The notes under the pieces are model-generated. The model worked only from the letters and a program-made list of their open reading frames with translations. It did no database searches and was not told the DNA's origin. This document shows, piece after piece, positions 32,510 to 32,551 of a DNA stretch of 32,551 nucleotides. The translations under genes and the position numbers were made by a program. Source of the stretch: Akkermansia sp. Its GTDB lineage: Bacteria; Verrucomicrobiota; Verrucomicrobiia; Verrucomicrobiales; Akkermansiaceae. Position 1 is the stretch's first letter, and each line of letters opens with the position of its first letter. The DNA lies in contig JAFYWX010000044.1 in assembly GCA_017546445.1 (NCBI GenBank), positions 1-32,551 of the forward strand, read 5' to 3'.

Positions 32510-32551
32510 GTAACCCCTCGTAAAGCAAAATAAGGAATAGGAACCCGTGGA

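Overview
The window looks like a chromosomal segment of a Gram-negative bacterium of the Verrucomicrobiota, most likely an Akkermansia-like gut or mucosal lineage. This is inferred from gene content: a secreted family-89 alpha-N-acetylglucosaminidase behind type II secretion/type IV pilus genes, a bactofilin, Lpt and EptA-type envelope genes, and cobalamin-dependent methionine synthase. Start codons mostly lack Shine-Dalgarno sequences. No rRNA or other species marker is present, so the taxonomy is tentative.

Layout. 1-2445: accessory segment with small acidic ORFs, an AT-rich orphan gene and a DUF2924-type gene, ending beside a tRNA with a CAU anticodon (probably tRNA-Ile2). 2674-3171: small exported protein. 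3514-11058: two consecutive GspE/PilB ATPases, a GspF/PilC platform protein, a GspG-like pseudopilin and the GH89 glycosidase, all on the plus strand. 11059-12299: more than 1.2 kb without a convincing protein gene but full of structure. It holds two diverged copies of a roughly 80-nt RNA gene, each with its own promoter and terminator and facing apart, plus two promoter-hairpin-U-tract modules, a pair of palindromes 63 bp apart and a GTGTCCCC repeat cluster. It ends at initiator tRNA-fMet (12300-12373, minus). 12580-15192: orphan DNA adenine methylase, then a translationally coupled lipoprotein and membrane coiled-coil pair. 15278-18908: M42 aminopeptidase diverging from a dCMP deaminase-ADP-ribosylglycohydrolase fusion that overlaps an OppD-type ATPase, followed by a tandem array of hairpins. 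19083-24049 (minus): four uncharacterised envelope genes, then pyrH, frr and bactofilin. 24229-25458: LptF/G-family permease. 25584-29762 (minus): metH and a lone nuoA. 29887-32252: EptA-type phosphoethanolamine transferase converging on a Sel1-repeat lipoprotein. The right edge carries several hairpins.

Regulation. Sigma-70-like promoters (TTGACN, 16-18 bp, TAtAaT) can be read in front of many genes. In at least eight of them the -10 hexamer ends only 6-7 nt before the start codon, which predicts leaderless mRNAs. Genes inside operons have A/C-rich leaders without an SD.

The best candidates for something undescribed are the paired small RNA genes at 11154-12035, the hairpin array at 18903-18990 with CGCAG loops and TTTCG spacers, the deaminase-ARH fusion, and the widespread leaderless promoter architecture.
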